DNA of 64,000 nt from NCBI GenBank assembly GCA_013177895.1, contig JABLXV010000032.1, positions 1 through 64,000 on the forward strand, given 5' to 3'. Source of the stretch: Brevinematales bacterium (GTDB taxonomy: Bacteria; Spirochaetota; Brevinematia; Brevinematales; GWF1-51-8). Position 1 is the stretch's first letter; every line of letters begins with the position of its first letter. Below are positions 25,905 to 35,802 of the stretch, in pieces. The notes beneath the pieces were generated by a model. It did no database searches, was not told the DNA's origin, and saw nothing but the letters and a program-made list of their open reading frames with translations. A program made the translations under genes and the position numbers.

Positions 25905-27353
25905 TTATTTATACCCGCTCTTCGGCAGGCTGGTCTGTCCCATCAGCGCCAGGTCGATTTCACGCGCGCAATCGCGTCCTTCCATGATCGCCCATACGAC
26001 AAGCGACTGGCCGCGATGCATATCGCCCGCGGAATAGACCTTATCCACCGATGTCTTGTAATCCGCCCCGGTCCTGACATTCCCGCGCTGGTCGTACTCG
26101 ACCCCGAGCGCGTCGAGAAGCCCGTTATGCACGGGGCTGAGGAAGCCCATCGCGAGCACCACAATATCCGCGTCGATAGAAAATTCGCTGTCCGGGAGGT
26201 CCTGCATCTTCGGGGGTTTCCCCGGTTGCATATCCCAATGCACGCGCGCGCAATGAAGTTTCTTCACACTGCCGTCGCCGGTAAATTTCTTAGTGGTGAC
26301 CTGCCACTCGCGGTTTCCGCCCTCCTCGTGGCTGGAAGTCGTCTTAAAGAGGCGCGGATAGTACGGCCACGGTTCGCTGCTGGCGCGCTGTTCCGGCAGT
26401 CTCGGGAGAAGCTCGAGCTGGATAACCTTCGCCGCGCCGAGACGGTGCGAGACCCCGATACAGTCGCTTCCGGTGTCACCCCCGCCGATGACGACGACGG
26501 TCTTTCCCTTCACGTCTATCAGTTCCTTCTCGGGAATTTTATCTCCCGCGATCCGGTGATTGAACTGGATGAGATAATCCATCGCGAAGTAAATGCCCTT
26601 GAGGCCGCGCCCTTCGATCGGGAGATCGCGTGGCTCGCGCGAACCGCCCGTGAGCGCTATCGCGTCGAACGAGCTCAGGAGATCCTTGACCTTCATATCG
26701 ACGCCTACATTGACGCCGGGCTTAATGTTAATTCCTTCCGCCGCGAGGATATTGAGCCTGCGGTCGAGAATATTTTTATCGAGCTTGAAGTCGGGTATCC
26801 CGTAACGCAGGATGCCGCCGAGACGGTCGTCCTTCTCGAAAAGGGTGACCGTATGCCCGGCCTTGTTCAACTGGTCGGCGCACGCGATACCCGCGGGGCC
26901 GCTGCCGATAACCGCGACATTTTTTCCGGTACGCATAGCGGGAGGATTGGGCTTAATACAACCCATCTCAAACCCTTTCTCTATGATCGAAAGTTCGTTC
27001 TCGCGGATAGTGACCGGGTCGTCGTTGATCGAGAGCACGCATGAGTATTCGCACGGCGCGGGGCATACCCTTCCGGTGACCTCGGGAAGGTTATTCCGCG
27101 CTTGGAGCATATCGAGCGCCTGCTTCCATTTACCCCGGAATATCAGGTCGTTCCACTCGGGGATAATATTCCCTATCGGGCATCCCCAATGGCAGAAGGG
27201 AGTCCCGCAGTCCATACACCGGGACGCCTGCTCGGTCGATTGTGAATCCCCGCGCAGAGGCGTGACCTCGCTCGCGTCGCTCAGCCGTTCGCCGACCGGT
27301 CTATATTCGGTATCCTTGCGGGATACTTTTAAAAAGCCCATGATATCACCCAT
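25905..27353 (-). CDS. gltD: Glutamate synthase small subunit
   Basis: A 482-residue NADPH-dependent oxidoreductase subunit. The N-terminus holds iron-sulfur cysteines ([14 protein letters not shown], then [10 protein letters not shown]). FAD- and NADPH-binding folds follow ([19 protein letters not shown] and [13 protein letters not shown]), and [14 protein letters not shown] is near the end. It passes electrons from NAD(P)H to the large subunit. The start overlaps the gltB stop by eight bases and GGAGG lies six bases before it; an ATG 12 bases later is an alternative. It ends only nine bases from the convergent DUF1349 gene, with no visible terminator. Confidence 0.96.
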   Translation of the reverse strand: MGDIMGFLKVSRKDTEYRPVGERLSDASEVTPLRGDSQSTEQASRCMDCGTPFCHWGCPIGNIIPEWNDLIFRGKWKQALDMLQARNNLPEVTGRVCPAPCEYSCVLSINDDPVTIRENELSIIEKGFEMGCIKPNPPAMRTGKNVAVIGSGPAGIACADQLNKAGHTVTLFEKDDRLGGILRYGIPDFKLDKNILDRRLNILAAEGINIKPGVNVGVDMKVKDLLSSFDAIALTGGSREPRDLPIEGRGLKGIYFAMDYLIQFNHRIAGDKIPEKELIDVKGKTVVVIGGGDTGSDCIGVSHRLGAAKVIQLELLPRLPEQRASSEPWPYYPRLFKTTSSHEEGGNREWQVTTKKFTGDGSVKKLHCARVHWDMQPGKPPKMQDLPDSEFSIDADIVVLAMGFLSPVHNGLLDALGVEYDQRGNVRTGADYKTSVDKVYSAGDMHRGQSLVVWAIMEGRDCAREIDLALMGQTSLPKSGYK

Positions 27354-30300
27354 CGAGAGCCTCCGCTAATCCAAGTTTTCGGGTCGTTTTTAACGCTTCC
27401 ATCTTCACGCGTTTATATTCTATCGGCATAACTTTTATAAATTTCTTGAGTTCGTCCGTCAGGTTATCGAGGACATGTTTCGCGAGCGGGCTATTGGTGT
27501 ACTGGTAATGATTGCGGACGAGACTATTGATATTCTGCACATCTTCCTCGTCCAGTTCCTCGAACTCCACCATTCCCATATTGCACTTGCTCCTGAAGTC
27601 GCCGTTGACGTCGCGGACATACGCGATACCGCCGGACATACCCGCGGCAAAATTGCGCCCGGTCGGCCCGAGGATGACAGCGATACCGCCGGTCATATAC
27701 TCGCATCCGTGGTCGCCCACACCCTCCACTACGGCAAGGATGCCGGAGTTGCGGATACAGAAACGTTCGCCCGCGCGCCCGCGGATGTATGCTTCCCCGC
27801 GTATCGCGCCGTAGAACGACGTATTCCCGATAATAATATTATCCTCGGCGACATAATCGGTCTTTTTATCGGGATAGACGATTATCCTTCCGCCGAATAA
27901 CCCTTTACCGAGGTAATCGTTCGTCATACCTTCCACCTCGAACGTCACGCCCTTCACGAGGAACGCGCCGAAGCTCTGCCCGGCATATCCCTTAAATTTG
28001 ATATGGATAGTCTCTTCCGGGAGGCATCGTTCGCCGAAACGCCGGCATATCTCGCCGGAAAGCATCGCGCCGACCGTACGATTCGTGTTGGAGATCGGCA
28101 ACTCCGCGCATATCGGTTTCTCCTCCAGTATCGCGGGCTGGCATATCTCGATCAATTCGCGGTCGAGCACATTCCCTATTTTATGTACTTGATTCGTAGT
28201 TTTATAGACGCCTACTTCGCGCGGCACATCGGGGCGGAAAAGTATCCGCGAGAAATCGATCTGGCGCGTCTTATCGTCCAGTAAATCCTCGTTTACTTCG
28301 AGCATATCCGTGCGCCCGATCATCTCGTTCAATGTACGGAAGCCCAGCTCCGCCATAATCTCACGCAGGTCGTCGGCGACATAGTTAAAATAATGCACCA
28401 GCCATTCCGGGCGGCCCTTGAAGCGGTTCTTGAGGATTTCATTCTGGGTCGCCACACCCACGGAGCAGTTGTTCAAGTGGCAGTGCCGGAGCATGATGCA
28501 TCCCATAATAATCAGCGCGGCGGTACTGAAGCCGTACTCCTCAGCGCCGAGCATCGCCGCGATAGCGAGATCGCGCCCGGTACGCATCTGCCCGTCCGTC
28601 TGGAGACGCACCCTGCTTCGGATATCGTTCAGCACAAGGGTTTGGTGTGTCTCGGAGATGCCGAGCTCCCACGGCAATCCGGCGTGTTTCACCGAACTGA
28701 GCGGCGACGCGCCCGTACCGCCGTCCCCGCCGGATATCAGGATCATATCGGCGTGCCCTTTCGCGACACCCGCCGCGATCGTGCCTACCCCGACTTCCGA
28801 TACCAGTTTTACGCTGATACGGGCTTTGGGATTCGTATTCTTGAGGTCGAAGATGAGCTGTGCCAAGTCTTCGATCGAGTAAATATCGTGATGCGGCGGC
28901 GGGGAGATCAATGTCACCCCGGGCGTAGTATAACGGGTCTTCGCGATCACCGCGCTGACCTTGTGCCCCGGAAGCTGTCCGCCCTCGCCGGGTTTCGCGC
29001 CCTGAGCGATCTTTATCTGTAGTTCCTCGGCGTTAATCAGGTAATGAGTGGTCACCCCGAAACGTCCCGACGCGACCTGCTTAATTTTCGAGCAGCGCGA
29101 GTCGCCGTTTGGTATAGGCGCGAAACGCTCCGGGTCTTCGCCGCCCTCGCCCGTGTTCGACATACCGCCGATACGGTTCAGCGCGATCGCCATAGTCTCA
29201 TGCGCGCCCCGGCTGATCGATCCGAAACTCATCGCGCCGGTCACGAACCGTTTGAAGATTTCCTCTTTCGGTTCGACCTCGTCGAGCGATATTTTTTTGC
29301 CCGGCTTGAATTTCAGGAGACTCCGCAGAGTCGTGGGCTGGCCGCTCTGGTCGTTGATCCTTGCCGCGAATTCGCGGTATTTCGACTGGTCGCCCGAACG
29401 CACCGCGTCCTGAAGGAGGGCGATAGTGACCGGGTTCCAGAGGTGAAACTCCCCGTCCTTCCGCCACTGGTACAACCCGCCCGCCGGAAGAAATTCCGTC
29501 CATAGGCCGGGATTTTTCGGGAAACCCTGATCGTGCAGGTCGATGATATTTTTCTGGATATTGACGAACTTCACCCCGCCGATACGGGTGGCGGTATGGG
29601 TGAAACAGCGGTCGACCACTTCGGGATGCACGCCGAGCGCCTCGAAAATCTGCGCCCCTTTATAGCTCTGCAGCGTGGAAATCCCCATCTTCGACATTAC
29701 TTTATAGATACCGTGATTGATCGCGTCGATATAATTATACTGCGCTTTCTTCCATTCGACATTAAGGGAACCCTCGTCAATCATAAACCGGAGGATATCA
29801 TAAATCAGATAGGGATTGATCGCGTCCGCCCCGAAGCCGAATAATACGCAGAAATGATGGACTTCACGGGGTTCTGCGCTCTCGAGGACTATCCCGATCC
29901 GGGTGCGGAGAGCCTTGCGGATGAGGTGCTGGTGCACCGCGCCTACCGCCGCAAGTGCTGGAAGCGCTGCGTTTTCCTGATTCACTCCGCGGTCGCTGAG
30001 TATAACAAAAGTATACCCCTCCTCGATAGCCTTTTCCGATTCGTCGCATATCCTGTCCAGCGCGTTCATAAACCCGTTTTTAGCATGCACATCGAATAAA
30101 AGAGAAATCGTTTTGGTCTTCATCCCCTTCGCGCTGATAGAACGGATATTCTCGAGACTCTCGTTGGTAAGTACCGGCTCCTTGATATGAAGCCGTTTCG
30201 CCTGCCCGGGCGTCTCGTCGAGGATATTCCCCTCGGGACCCGTCATCACCTGATAGCTCATCACCAATTCCTCGCGTATCGGGTCGATAGGAGGATTGGT

Positions 30301-31878
30301 GACCTGCGCGAACAATTGCTTGAAGTAGGTATAGAGCAGATGCGGCTTCTTCGAGAGCACGGCGTGCGGGGTATCGTTCCCCATCGAGCCGGTCGGTTCC
30401 TTCCCGGTCTCCGCCATGGGGCCGATCAGCACGCGGAGGTCTTCGCGGGAGTACCCGAACGCCTTCATCAGCGCGAGAACTCCTTCGCTTTCCTTCTTCG
30501 TGTCGGTCTTGTTATCGAGTTTATCGAGTTCGACCAAATTATCGGCGAGCCATTTACCGTAGGGCGCCTGCGCGGCCATCGTATCCTTGATCTCCTGATC
30601 GTCGACAATTCTCCCTGCCTCGGTATCGATAAAGAATATCTTACCGGGTTCGAGACGGCCGGACTTCAGGATATTTTCAGGTTCGATGTCGAGCACGCCG
30701 ACTTCCGACGCCATTATCACGCGGTCGTCCTTAGTGACTATATACCGCGACGGGCGAAGGCCGTTACGGTCGAGCACCGCGCCTATCTTCACGCCGTCGG
30801 TAAACGACATGGACGCGGGGCCGTCCCACGGCTCGCTCAGGCAGCTATGGTACTTATAGAAATCTTTATGCTTGGGATTCATCAGTTCGTTCTGTTCCCA
30901 CGCGGCGGGAATCAGCATCATAATCGCATGCGGAAGGGAGCGCCCGCTCAGGACAAGGAGTTCGAACACCCTGTCGATAGTCGCGGAATCGCTTAGCCCG
31001 TCCACCACAATGGGCTTGATCTTATCCACATCCTTGCCCCACACCTCGCTGGATAAAAGACCTTCGCGGGCGCGCGTCCAGTTGATATTCCCGCGAAGCG
31101 TGTTGATCTCGCCGTTATGCGCGAGATAGCGGAACGGCTGCGCCAAATCCCAGCTCGGGAACGTGTTCGTACTGTAACGGGAATGCACCATACAGATAGC
31201 GGATTCTATCGATTCATCCTTCAGTTCGATGAAAAATTCCGATATCTGGCCGGACATCGCCATCCCTTTATAGGAGAAGGTCCGTGAAGAAAGATTCGGC
31301 ATATAGAAGGCTTTTTTATGTTTCAATGTGGAATTGGCAACTTCATTTTCAATTCTTTTTCTAATAATATACAGCTTGCGTTCGAAGGCGAGCGCGTCCC
31401 TGATATCCTTCGATTTCCCGATAAATACCTGCTCGAAATCAGGCATCGATTTCCGGGCGGTAGCGCCGATAGCGGACGGATCGATAGGCACCTCGCGCCA
31501 TCCGAGAAGGGTCTGCCCTTCCTCTTCGATAATCGTTTCTATATTCGATTTGCAGAATTTTTTTTCCATCTCATGATTGGGGAGGAATACCATCCCCGTA
31601 CCGTAGTCTCCCTCGGCGGGAAGTTTTATCTCGTTTTCTTTGCATACCTTCTGGAAGAACTTATGCGGAATCTGTATCAGGATACCCGCGCCGTCGCCGG
31701 TCTCAGGGTCCGCGCCGACCGCGCCGCGATGCTCCATGCGGAATAATACCTGGAGGCCGTCTTTAACTATCTGATTCGATTTGCGTCCTTTTATATCAAC
31801 CACGAATCCTACGCCACAGGAATCGTGCTCAAAAGCGGGGTCATATAATCCCATTTTCGGGATTCGTTCGTTCCACAT
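27346..31878 (-). CDS. gltB: Glutamate synthase large subunit
   Basis: A 1510-residue enzyme that makes two glutamates from glutamine and 2-oxoglutarate. Order: class II amidotransferase domain with the catalytic cysteine in HDSCGVGF (residue 21, so a short propeptide would be removed), a central domain, the FMN barrel (GGDGGTGASPLSSVKHAGLP), the 3Fe-4S cysteines in CIMLRHCHLNNC, and the C-terminal beta-helix (GEAYIRGRAGERFCIRNSG). I prefer this ATG because GGAGG lies five bases upstream; another ATG 30 bases earlier has no ribosome site. gltD follows with overlap, and glnA lies just upstream on the same strand. Confidence 0.97.
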   Translation of the reverse strand: MWNERIPKMGLYDPAFEHDSCGVGFVVDIKGRKSNQIVKDGLQVLFRMEHRGAVGADPETGDGAGILIQIPHKFFQKVCKENEIKLPAEGDYGTGMVFLPNHEMEKKFCKSNIETIIEEEGQTLLGWREVPIDPSAIGATARKSMPDFEQVFIGKSKDIRDALAFERKLYIIRKRIENEVANSTLKHKKAFYMPNLSSRTFSYKGMAMSGQISEFFIELKDESIESAICMVHSRYSTNTFPSWDLAQPFRYLAHNGEINTLRGNINWTRAREGLLSSEVWGKDVDKIKPIVVDGLSDSATIDRVFELLVLSGRSLPHAIMMLIPAAWEQNELMNPKHKDFYKYHSCLSEPWDGPASMSFTDGVKIGAVLDRNGLRPSRYIVTKDDRVIMASEVGVLDIEPENILKSGRLEPGKIFFIDTEAGRIVDDQEIKDTMAAQAPYGKWLADNLVELDKLDNKTDTKKESEGVLALMKAFGYSREDLRVLIGPMAETGKEPTGSMGNDTPHAVLSKKPHLLYTYFKQLFAQVTNPPIDPIREELVMSYQVMTGPEGNILDETPGQAKRLHIKEPVLTNESLENIRSISAKGMKTKTISLLFDVHAKNGFMNALDRICDESEKAIEEGYTFVILSDRGVNQENAALPALAAVGAVHQHLIRKALRTRIGIVLESAEPREVHHFCVLFGFGADAINPYLIYDILRFMIDEGSLNVEWKKAQYNYIDAINHGIYKVMSKMGISTLQSYKGAQIFEALGVHPEVVDRCFTHTATRIGGVKFVNIQKNIIDLHDQGFPKNPGLWTEFLPAGGLYQWRKDGEFHLWNPVTIALLQDAVRSGDQSKYREFAARINDQSGQPTTLRSLLKFKPGKKISLDEVEPKEEIFKRFVTGAMSFGSISRGAHETMAIALNRIGGMSNTGEGGEDPERFAPIPNGDSRCSKIKQVASGRFGVTTHYLINAEELQIKIAQGAKPGEGGQLPGHKVSAVIAKTRYTTPGVTLISPPPHHDIYSIEDLAQLIFDLKNTNPKARISVKLVSEVGVGTIAAGVAKGHADMILISGGDGGTGASPLSSVKHAGLPWELGISETHQTLVLNDIRSRVRLQTDGQMRTGRDLAIAAMLGAEEYGFSTAALIIMGCIMLRHCHLNNCSVGVATQNEILKNRFKGRPEWLVHYFNYVADDLREIMAELGFRTLNEMIGRTDMLEVNEDLLDDKTRQIDFSRILFRPDVPREVGVYKTTNQVHKIGNVLDRELIEICQPAILEEKPICAELPISNTNRTVGAMLSGEICRRFGERCLPEETIHIKFKGYAGQSFGAFLVKGVTFEVEGMTNDYLGKGLFGGRIIVYPDKKTDYVAEDNIIIGNTSFYGAIRGEAYIRGRAGERFCIRNSGILAVVEGVGDHGCEYMTGGIAVILGPTGRNFAAGMSGGIAYVRDVNGDFRSKCNMGMVEFEELDEEDVQNINSLVRNHYQYTNSPLAKHVLDNLTDELKKFIKVMPIEYKRVKMEALKTTRKLGLAEALDG

Positions 31879-31915
31879 CCTATCCTCCAAATCTTTGTTT
31901 CCACTCATGCGGTAT

Positions 31916-31934
31916 ACCCATAATTATAATGGGT
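31916..31934 (-). promoter_or_regulatory. Inverted repeat in the gltB leader
   Basis: ACCCAT and ATGGGT are separated by seven bases. The whole element sits between the -10 box and the gltB start, a good position for a repressor or a leader hairpin. The regulator is unknown. Confidence 0.4.
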
Positions 31935-31937
31935 TAT

Positions 31938-31966
31938 ATTTTAGCATATCTTAATAATTCTATCAA
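31938..31966 (-). promoter_or_regulatory. Sigma-70 promoter of gltB-gltD
   Basis: On the minus strand TTGATA (5/6) and TAAAAT (5/6) are 17 bases apart, about 60 bases ahead of the chosen gltB start. This differs from glnA next door, which has a -24/-12 promoter. Confidence 0.6.
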
Positions 31967-32021
31967 TAAAATTTATTCCCTAGGAACAAAATAGAACGTT
32001 TTTCCATCATCCGTCAGAGAC

Positions 32022-32055
32022 AAAAAGCAGGAGAAAGGACGAACCTTTCTCCTGC
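32022..32055 (-). terminator. Terminator of glnA
   Basis: A perfect 12-base stem (GCAGGAGAAAGG with CCTTTCTCCTGC) with a five-base loop is followed on the minus strand by TTTTTG. It lies 24 bases after the glnA stop and separates glnA from gltB. Confidence 0.85.
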
Positions 32056-32079
32056 GAATTATGCGGTAAAACCGTTCGA

Positions 32080-33498
32080 TTACATATCGAAGTAAAGGAA
32101 AAACTCGTAGGGATGCGGCCTTGAATCTACCGCGCGAACTTCTTCCTTGATCTTATATTCAATCCATGTCTCGATAACATCCTTAGTGAACACATCGCCC
32201 TTGAGAAGGAACTGGTGATCGTTAGCAAGGTTGTTCAACGCTTCCTCGAGAGAACCGGGAAGGTTTCTTACCTTCGCCTGCTCTTCCGGCGGGAGGTCGT
32301 AGATGTTCTTATCAAGCGGCTCGCCCGGATCGATCTTGTTCTGGATACCGTCGAGACCGGCCATCAGCATGGCGGAAAATGCCAAATACGGGTTAGCAGT
32401 CGCGTCAGGAGTACGGAACTCGATACGTTTCGCCTTCGGGTTCTCCGAGTACACGGGGATACGGATAGCGGCGCTGCGGTTACGCGCGGAGTATGCGAGC
32501 TTGATAGGCGCTTCGAAACCGGGCACGAGTCTCTTATAGGAGTTCATGCTGGGGTTTGTCAGAGCAACCAGAGCGGGGGCATGCTTCAGGATACCGCCAA
32601 TGTACCACAGGCCTTCCTGAGTCATTCCGGCATACTTATCGCCCGCGAAAAGGTTCTTTCCGCCCTTCCAAATGGACTGGTGGACATGCATACCGGTACC
32701 GTTGTCGCCGTAGATCGGCTTGGGCATAAAGGTAACAGTTTTACCGTTCTTGATAGCGGTATTCTTCAGGACATACTTGTACATTAATGTCCAGTCGGCC
32801 ATCTTGACAATCTCATTAAAGCGCATATCGATTTCAGCCTGTCCGGCTGTCGCGACTTCATGATGCTGGGCTTCGATTTCGATACCGACCTTCTGGAGAT
32901 AATCCACCATCTCGGAGCGGAGATCCATCTGGCTATCGGTCGGAGGCACAGGGAAATATCCCTCTTTGTGACGGACTTTATATCCCAAGTTACCGCCCTC
33001 TTCGACACGCCCGGTATTCCAAACCGCCTCGTCTGAATCGACAAAGAAGAATCCGCCGCTCGGACCGTATCCGAAACGGATATCGTCGAAGACGAAGAAT
33101 TCCAACTCAGGGCCGAAGAAAGCCGTATCGCCGATACCAGTAGACTTCAAATACTCCGCGGCTTTCTTCGCGATATGACGCGGGTCGCGGGTATATTTCG
33201 CCTTGGTTCCCGGTATTGCGATATCCGCGATCATAACCAGCGTCGGATATTTGGTAAACGGATCCATAAAAGCCGTATTAGGGTCAGGCATGAGAAGCAT
33301 ATCGGATTCGTTAATCGCCTGCCATCCGCGGATCGAAGAACCGTCAAAACCTAAACCGTCCGAAAAGACACTTTCGTCCTGGAACTGTGAAACGGGATAG
33401 GTACAATGCTGCCACATTCCCGGAAAATCCATAAAGCGAATATCCACTTGGAATATTCCTTCTTTTTTGATTTTCTCGATTATTCCCTTAGCATCCAT
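32080..33498 (-). CDS. glnA: Glutamine synthetase type I
   Basis: A 472-residue class I glutamine synthetase, which condenses glutamate and ammonia using ATP. Visible are the N-terminal [13 protein letters not shown], the latch region [12 protein letters not shown], metal ligands in [13 protein letters not shown], and [18 protein letters not shown]. Tyr400 in [11 protein letters not shown] corresponds to the adenylylation site, so control by an adenylyltransferase is possible. GGAGG lies before the start. The sigma-54-type promoter and the divergent AAA+ activator suggest nitrogen control. Confidence 0.97.
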   Translation of the reverse strand: MDAKGIIEKIKKEGIFQVDIRFMDFPGMWQHCTYPVSQFQDESVFSDGLGFDGSSIRGWQAINESDMLLMPDPNTAFMDPFTKYPTLVMIADIAIPGTKAKYTRDPRHIAKKAAEYLKSTGIGDTAFFGPELEFFVFDDIRFGYGPSGGFFFVDSDEAVWNTGRVEEGGNLGYKVRHKEGYFPVPPTDSQMDLRSEMVDYLQKVGIEIEAQHHEVATAGQAEIDMRFNEIVKMADWTLMYKYVLKNTAIKNGKTVTFMPKPIYGDNGTGMHVHQSIWKGGKNLFAGDKYAGMTQEGLWYIGGILKHAPALVALTNPSMNSYKRLVPGFEAPIKLAYSARNRSAAIRIPVYSENPKAKRIEFRTPDATANPYLAFSAMLMAGLDGIQNKIDPGEPLDKNIYDLPPEEQAKVRNLPGSLEEALNNLANDHQFLLKGDVFTKDVIETWIEYKIKEEVRAVDSRPHPYEFFLYFDM

Positions 33499-33528
33499 TA
33501 ATAAACCTCCAAACTTTTTATATTATTA

Positions 33529-33545
33529 TGCAATCTTCGTACCAA
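33529..33545 (-). promoter_or_regulatory. Sigma-54 (-24/-12) promoter of glnA
   Basis: The minus strand reads TTGGTACGAAGATTGCA, against the consensus YTGGCACGRNNNTTGCW: one mismatch. The invariant GG and GC are ten bases apart, as required. The expected start site is about 20 bases upstream of the glnA ATG. RpoN itself is encoded elsewhere in this window. Confidence 0.85.
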
Positions 33546-33693
33546 AATGTAAAGTATTCTAAAAACATCATATTTCTTTATATAATATAGATATATCGTT
33601 TCAGTGATAATTTTCCTTAAAATATTATTTGATTATATTTTATTCATGCCTTATAATATTGAGTATTATTTAATCATTCCCGGGGGAATCGAA

Positions 33694-35802
33694 ATGGAAA
33701 AGAGAGAGAAGGACGTCCAAAAAGACGGGGCATATATCCTGAATCTGGAGAATCAGATTAAACGTCTGAAACTGATTCAATATCTCCTCGATACGATGAA
33801 CTCATCGAAAAATCCGAACGAACTATTGGAAAAACTCCTCGACCAGTGTATCGCCATGACCGGGGCATCTTCCGGTTCTATTATGCTCAAGGAACCCGAT
33901 TCCGACGAGCTGAAGATCGTCTTTCACCGAAATCTTGACGAACGTATCCTGCAAAAAACCGTCATCATGGTCGGCGAGGGAGTAACCGGTTTTGTCGTGC
34001 AGGAGGGGCTTCCCAAGCTCGTGAACGACGTCGATCTCGAACCGAAGTATATCCCGGTGCGTAAAGACATCCAATCCGAGTTAGCTGTCCCCCTCAATAT
34101 ACAGGGATCGATCCGCGGGGTGCTGAACGTCGATTCCGATCACAAGAACGCATTCACCGAGAGCGACATCGAACTGATGCAGACCGCCGCGCATCAGGCC
34201 GCGCAGATTCTCAGCCGGAACATGATGACTAAAGAACTCGAGAACAAAATACAGCTTCAGCAGATACTCATCGATATCTCCAATGAGGTTGAAAAGATTT
34301 CCGAGCTTCGCGACGCATTCGACCTCGTGATGAAGAAACTCACCGATAATTTAAAAATCCATCGCGGTATGCTCGTCCTCTTCGATACCGAGGACATCAA
34401 TCAGCTTTCCGTGGTCACCGCCTACAATCTTACCGAAGATGAGATGTCACGCGGGGTTTACAAGGTCGGCGAGGGCGTGATCGGTAAGGTAGTCGCGACT
34501 CATACACCTATCGCTATTCCCGATATTAACAGGGACAAGGATTTCCTCAACAGGATGCGCATCAAGCGTGAAAAACATATCCCTATTTCGTTTATCGCTA
34601 TCCCGATTAATATCGAGGGGATGACGTCGGGCGTACTGGCGGTGGAGAAGGAATTCGAGAGCGCCAACACGTTGAGCGACGAGACAAATTTCATCTACCT
34701 CATCGGTAAATTCATCGCGAACAAGGTGCGCGCATTCCAGAGGCTATCGGAAGAACGGCAGACGCTTCTCGATGAGAATCTTCAACTAAAAAAAGAACTG
34801 TATAAAAACTACGGGCTGAATAATTTTATCGGGAAAAATATCAAGATGGTGGAAGTGTTCGATATGGTCAAGCTGGTTGCCGACAGTCAGTCCTCCATAC
34901 TGGTGCGCGGAGAGAGCGGTACCGGAAAAGAACTGATCGCGCGTGCATTGCATTATAACAGTTCCCGCCGCGAACAGCCGTTTATCAGCGTGAACTGCGC
35001 CGCGATACCCGAGCACCTACTCGAATCCGAACTGTTCGGATATAAAAAGGGCGCGTTCACCGGCGCGACCGCCGACCGCAAGGGAAAATTTATTCTGGCG
35101 AACAACGGCACTATTTTCCTCGACGAGATCGGCGATATGCCCCTTCCTCTTCAGGGGAAACTCCTCCGCGTCATACAGGAGCGCGAGGTCGAGCCTATCG
35201 GCAGCGAAACCAAGGTCAAGGTCGATATCCGTATCCTGTCCGCGACTAATAAAAATCTTCAGCTCTTGATAAAAGAGGAAAAGTTCCGCGAGGATTTATT
35301 CTACCGCCTGAATGTGATTGAAATCGGCATCCCGCCCCTCCGCGACCGGAAGGACGATATTCCCCTTCTGGTCAGCCATTTTAAGTCTAAATACGCGAAG
35401 GTAAATAACCGGAAGATCGACGCTATTTCGCCGGAGGCGTTGCGGGTGCTTCAATCCTACAATTGGCCGGGTAACGTGCGCGAACTGGAAAATATTATCG
35501 AACGCGCCGTATTGTTATGCAAGACCGGGGTTATCGAGCCTGCAAATCTCCCCTCGTATATCGCGGAGACCGAGCACTCGCAGGTCAGCGATATCAGTAT
35601 CGGTAAATGGATCGACGGCTATATCAAGAATGTCGCGTATGAAGGAAAGGTTTTCTCGGAAATCGTGGGTTATATCGAGAAGGAGCTTCTATCGCGGGCT
35701 CTGCTCTTTAATAATCGAAACAAGGTGAAGACCGCGGATTTCCTCGGAATTAACCGGAACACCCTGCGGTTTAAGATGAGGGACTACGGGATCAAACTCT
35801 AA
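33694..35802 (+). CDS. GAF-GAF-AAA+ sigma-54-dependent activator
   Basis: A 702-residue enhancer-binding protein. Two GAF domains lie at about 35-175 and 195-345. The AAA+ domain (about 375-615) has Walker A GESGTGKELIARAL near residue 405 and the sigma-54 contact loop GAFTGA near 452. A Fis-type helix-turn-helix ends it (NKVKTADFLGINRNTLRFKM). It opens RpoN polymerase complexes; the divergent glnA promoter is the obvious target, so it may be this organism's nitrogen regulator, NifA-like in layout. The ATG after GGGGGAA was chosen over a hydrophobic upstream extension. A TATAAT box lies at 33581-33586. Confidence 0.93.
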   Translation: MEKREKDVQKDGAYILNLENQIKRLKLIQYLLDTMNSSKNPNELLEKLLDQCIAMTGASSGSIMLKEPDSDELKIVFHRNLDERILQKTVIMVGEGVTGFVVQEGLPKLVNDVDLEPKYIPVRKDIQSELAVPLNIQGSIRGVLNVDSDHKNAFTESDIELMQTAAHQAAQILSRNMMTKELENKIQLQQILIDISNEVEKISELRDAFDLVMKKLTDNLKIHRGMLVLFDTEDINQLSVVTAYNLTEDEMSRGVYKVGEGVIGKVVATHTPIAIPDINRDKDFLNRMRIKREKHIPISFIAIPINIEGMTSGVLAVEKEFESANTLSDETNFIYLIGKFIANKVRAFQRLSEERQTLLDENLQLKKELYKNYGLNNFIGKNIKMVEVFDMVKLVADSQSSILVRGESGTGKELIARALHYNSSRREQPFISVNCAAIPEHLLESELFGYKKGAFTGATADRKGKFILANNGTIFLDEIGDMPLPLQGKLLRVIQEREVEPIGSETKVKVDIRILSATNKNLQLLIKEEKFREDLFYRLNVIEIGIPPLRDRKDDIPLLVSHFKSKYAKVNNRKIDAISPEALRVLQSYNWPGNVRELENIIERAVLLCKTGVIEPANLPSYIAETEHSQVSDISIGKWIDGYIKNVAYEGKVFSEIVGYIEKELLSRALLFNNRNKVKTADFLGINRNTLRFKMRDYGIKL

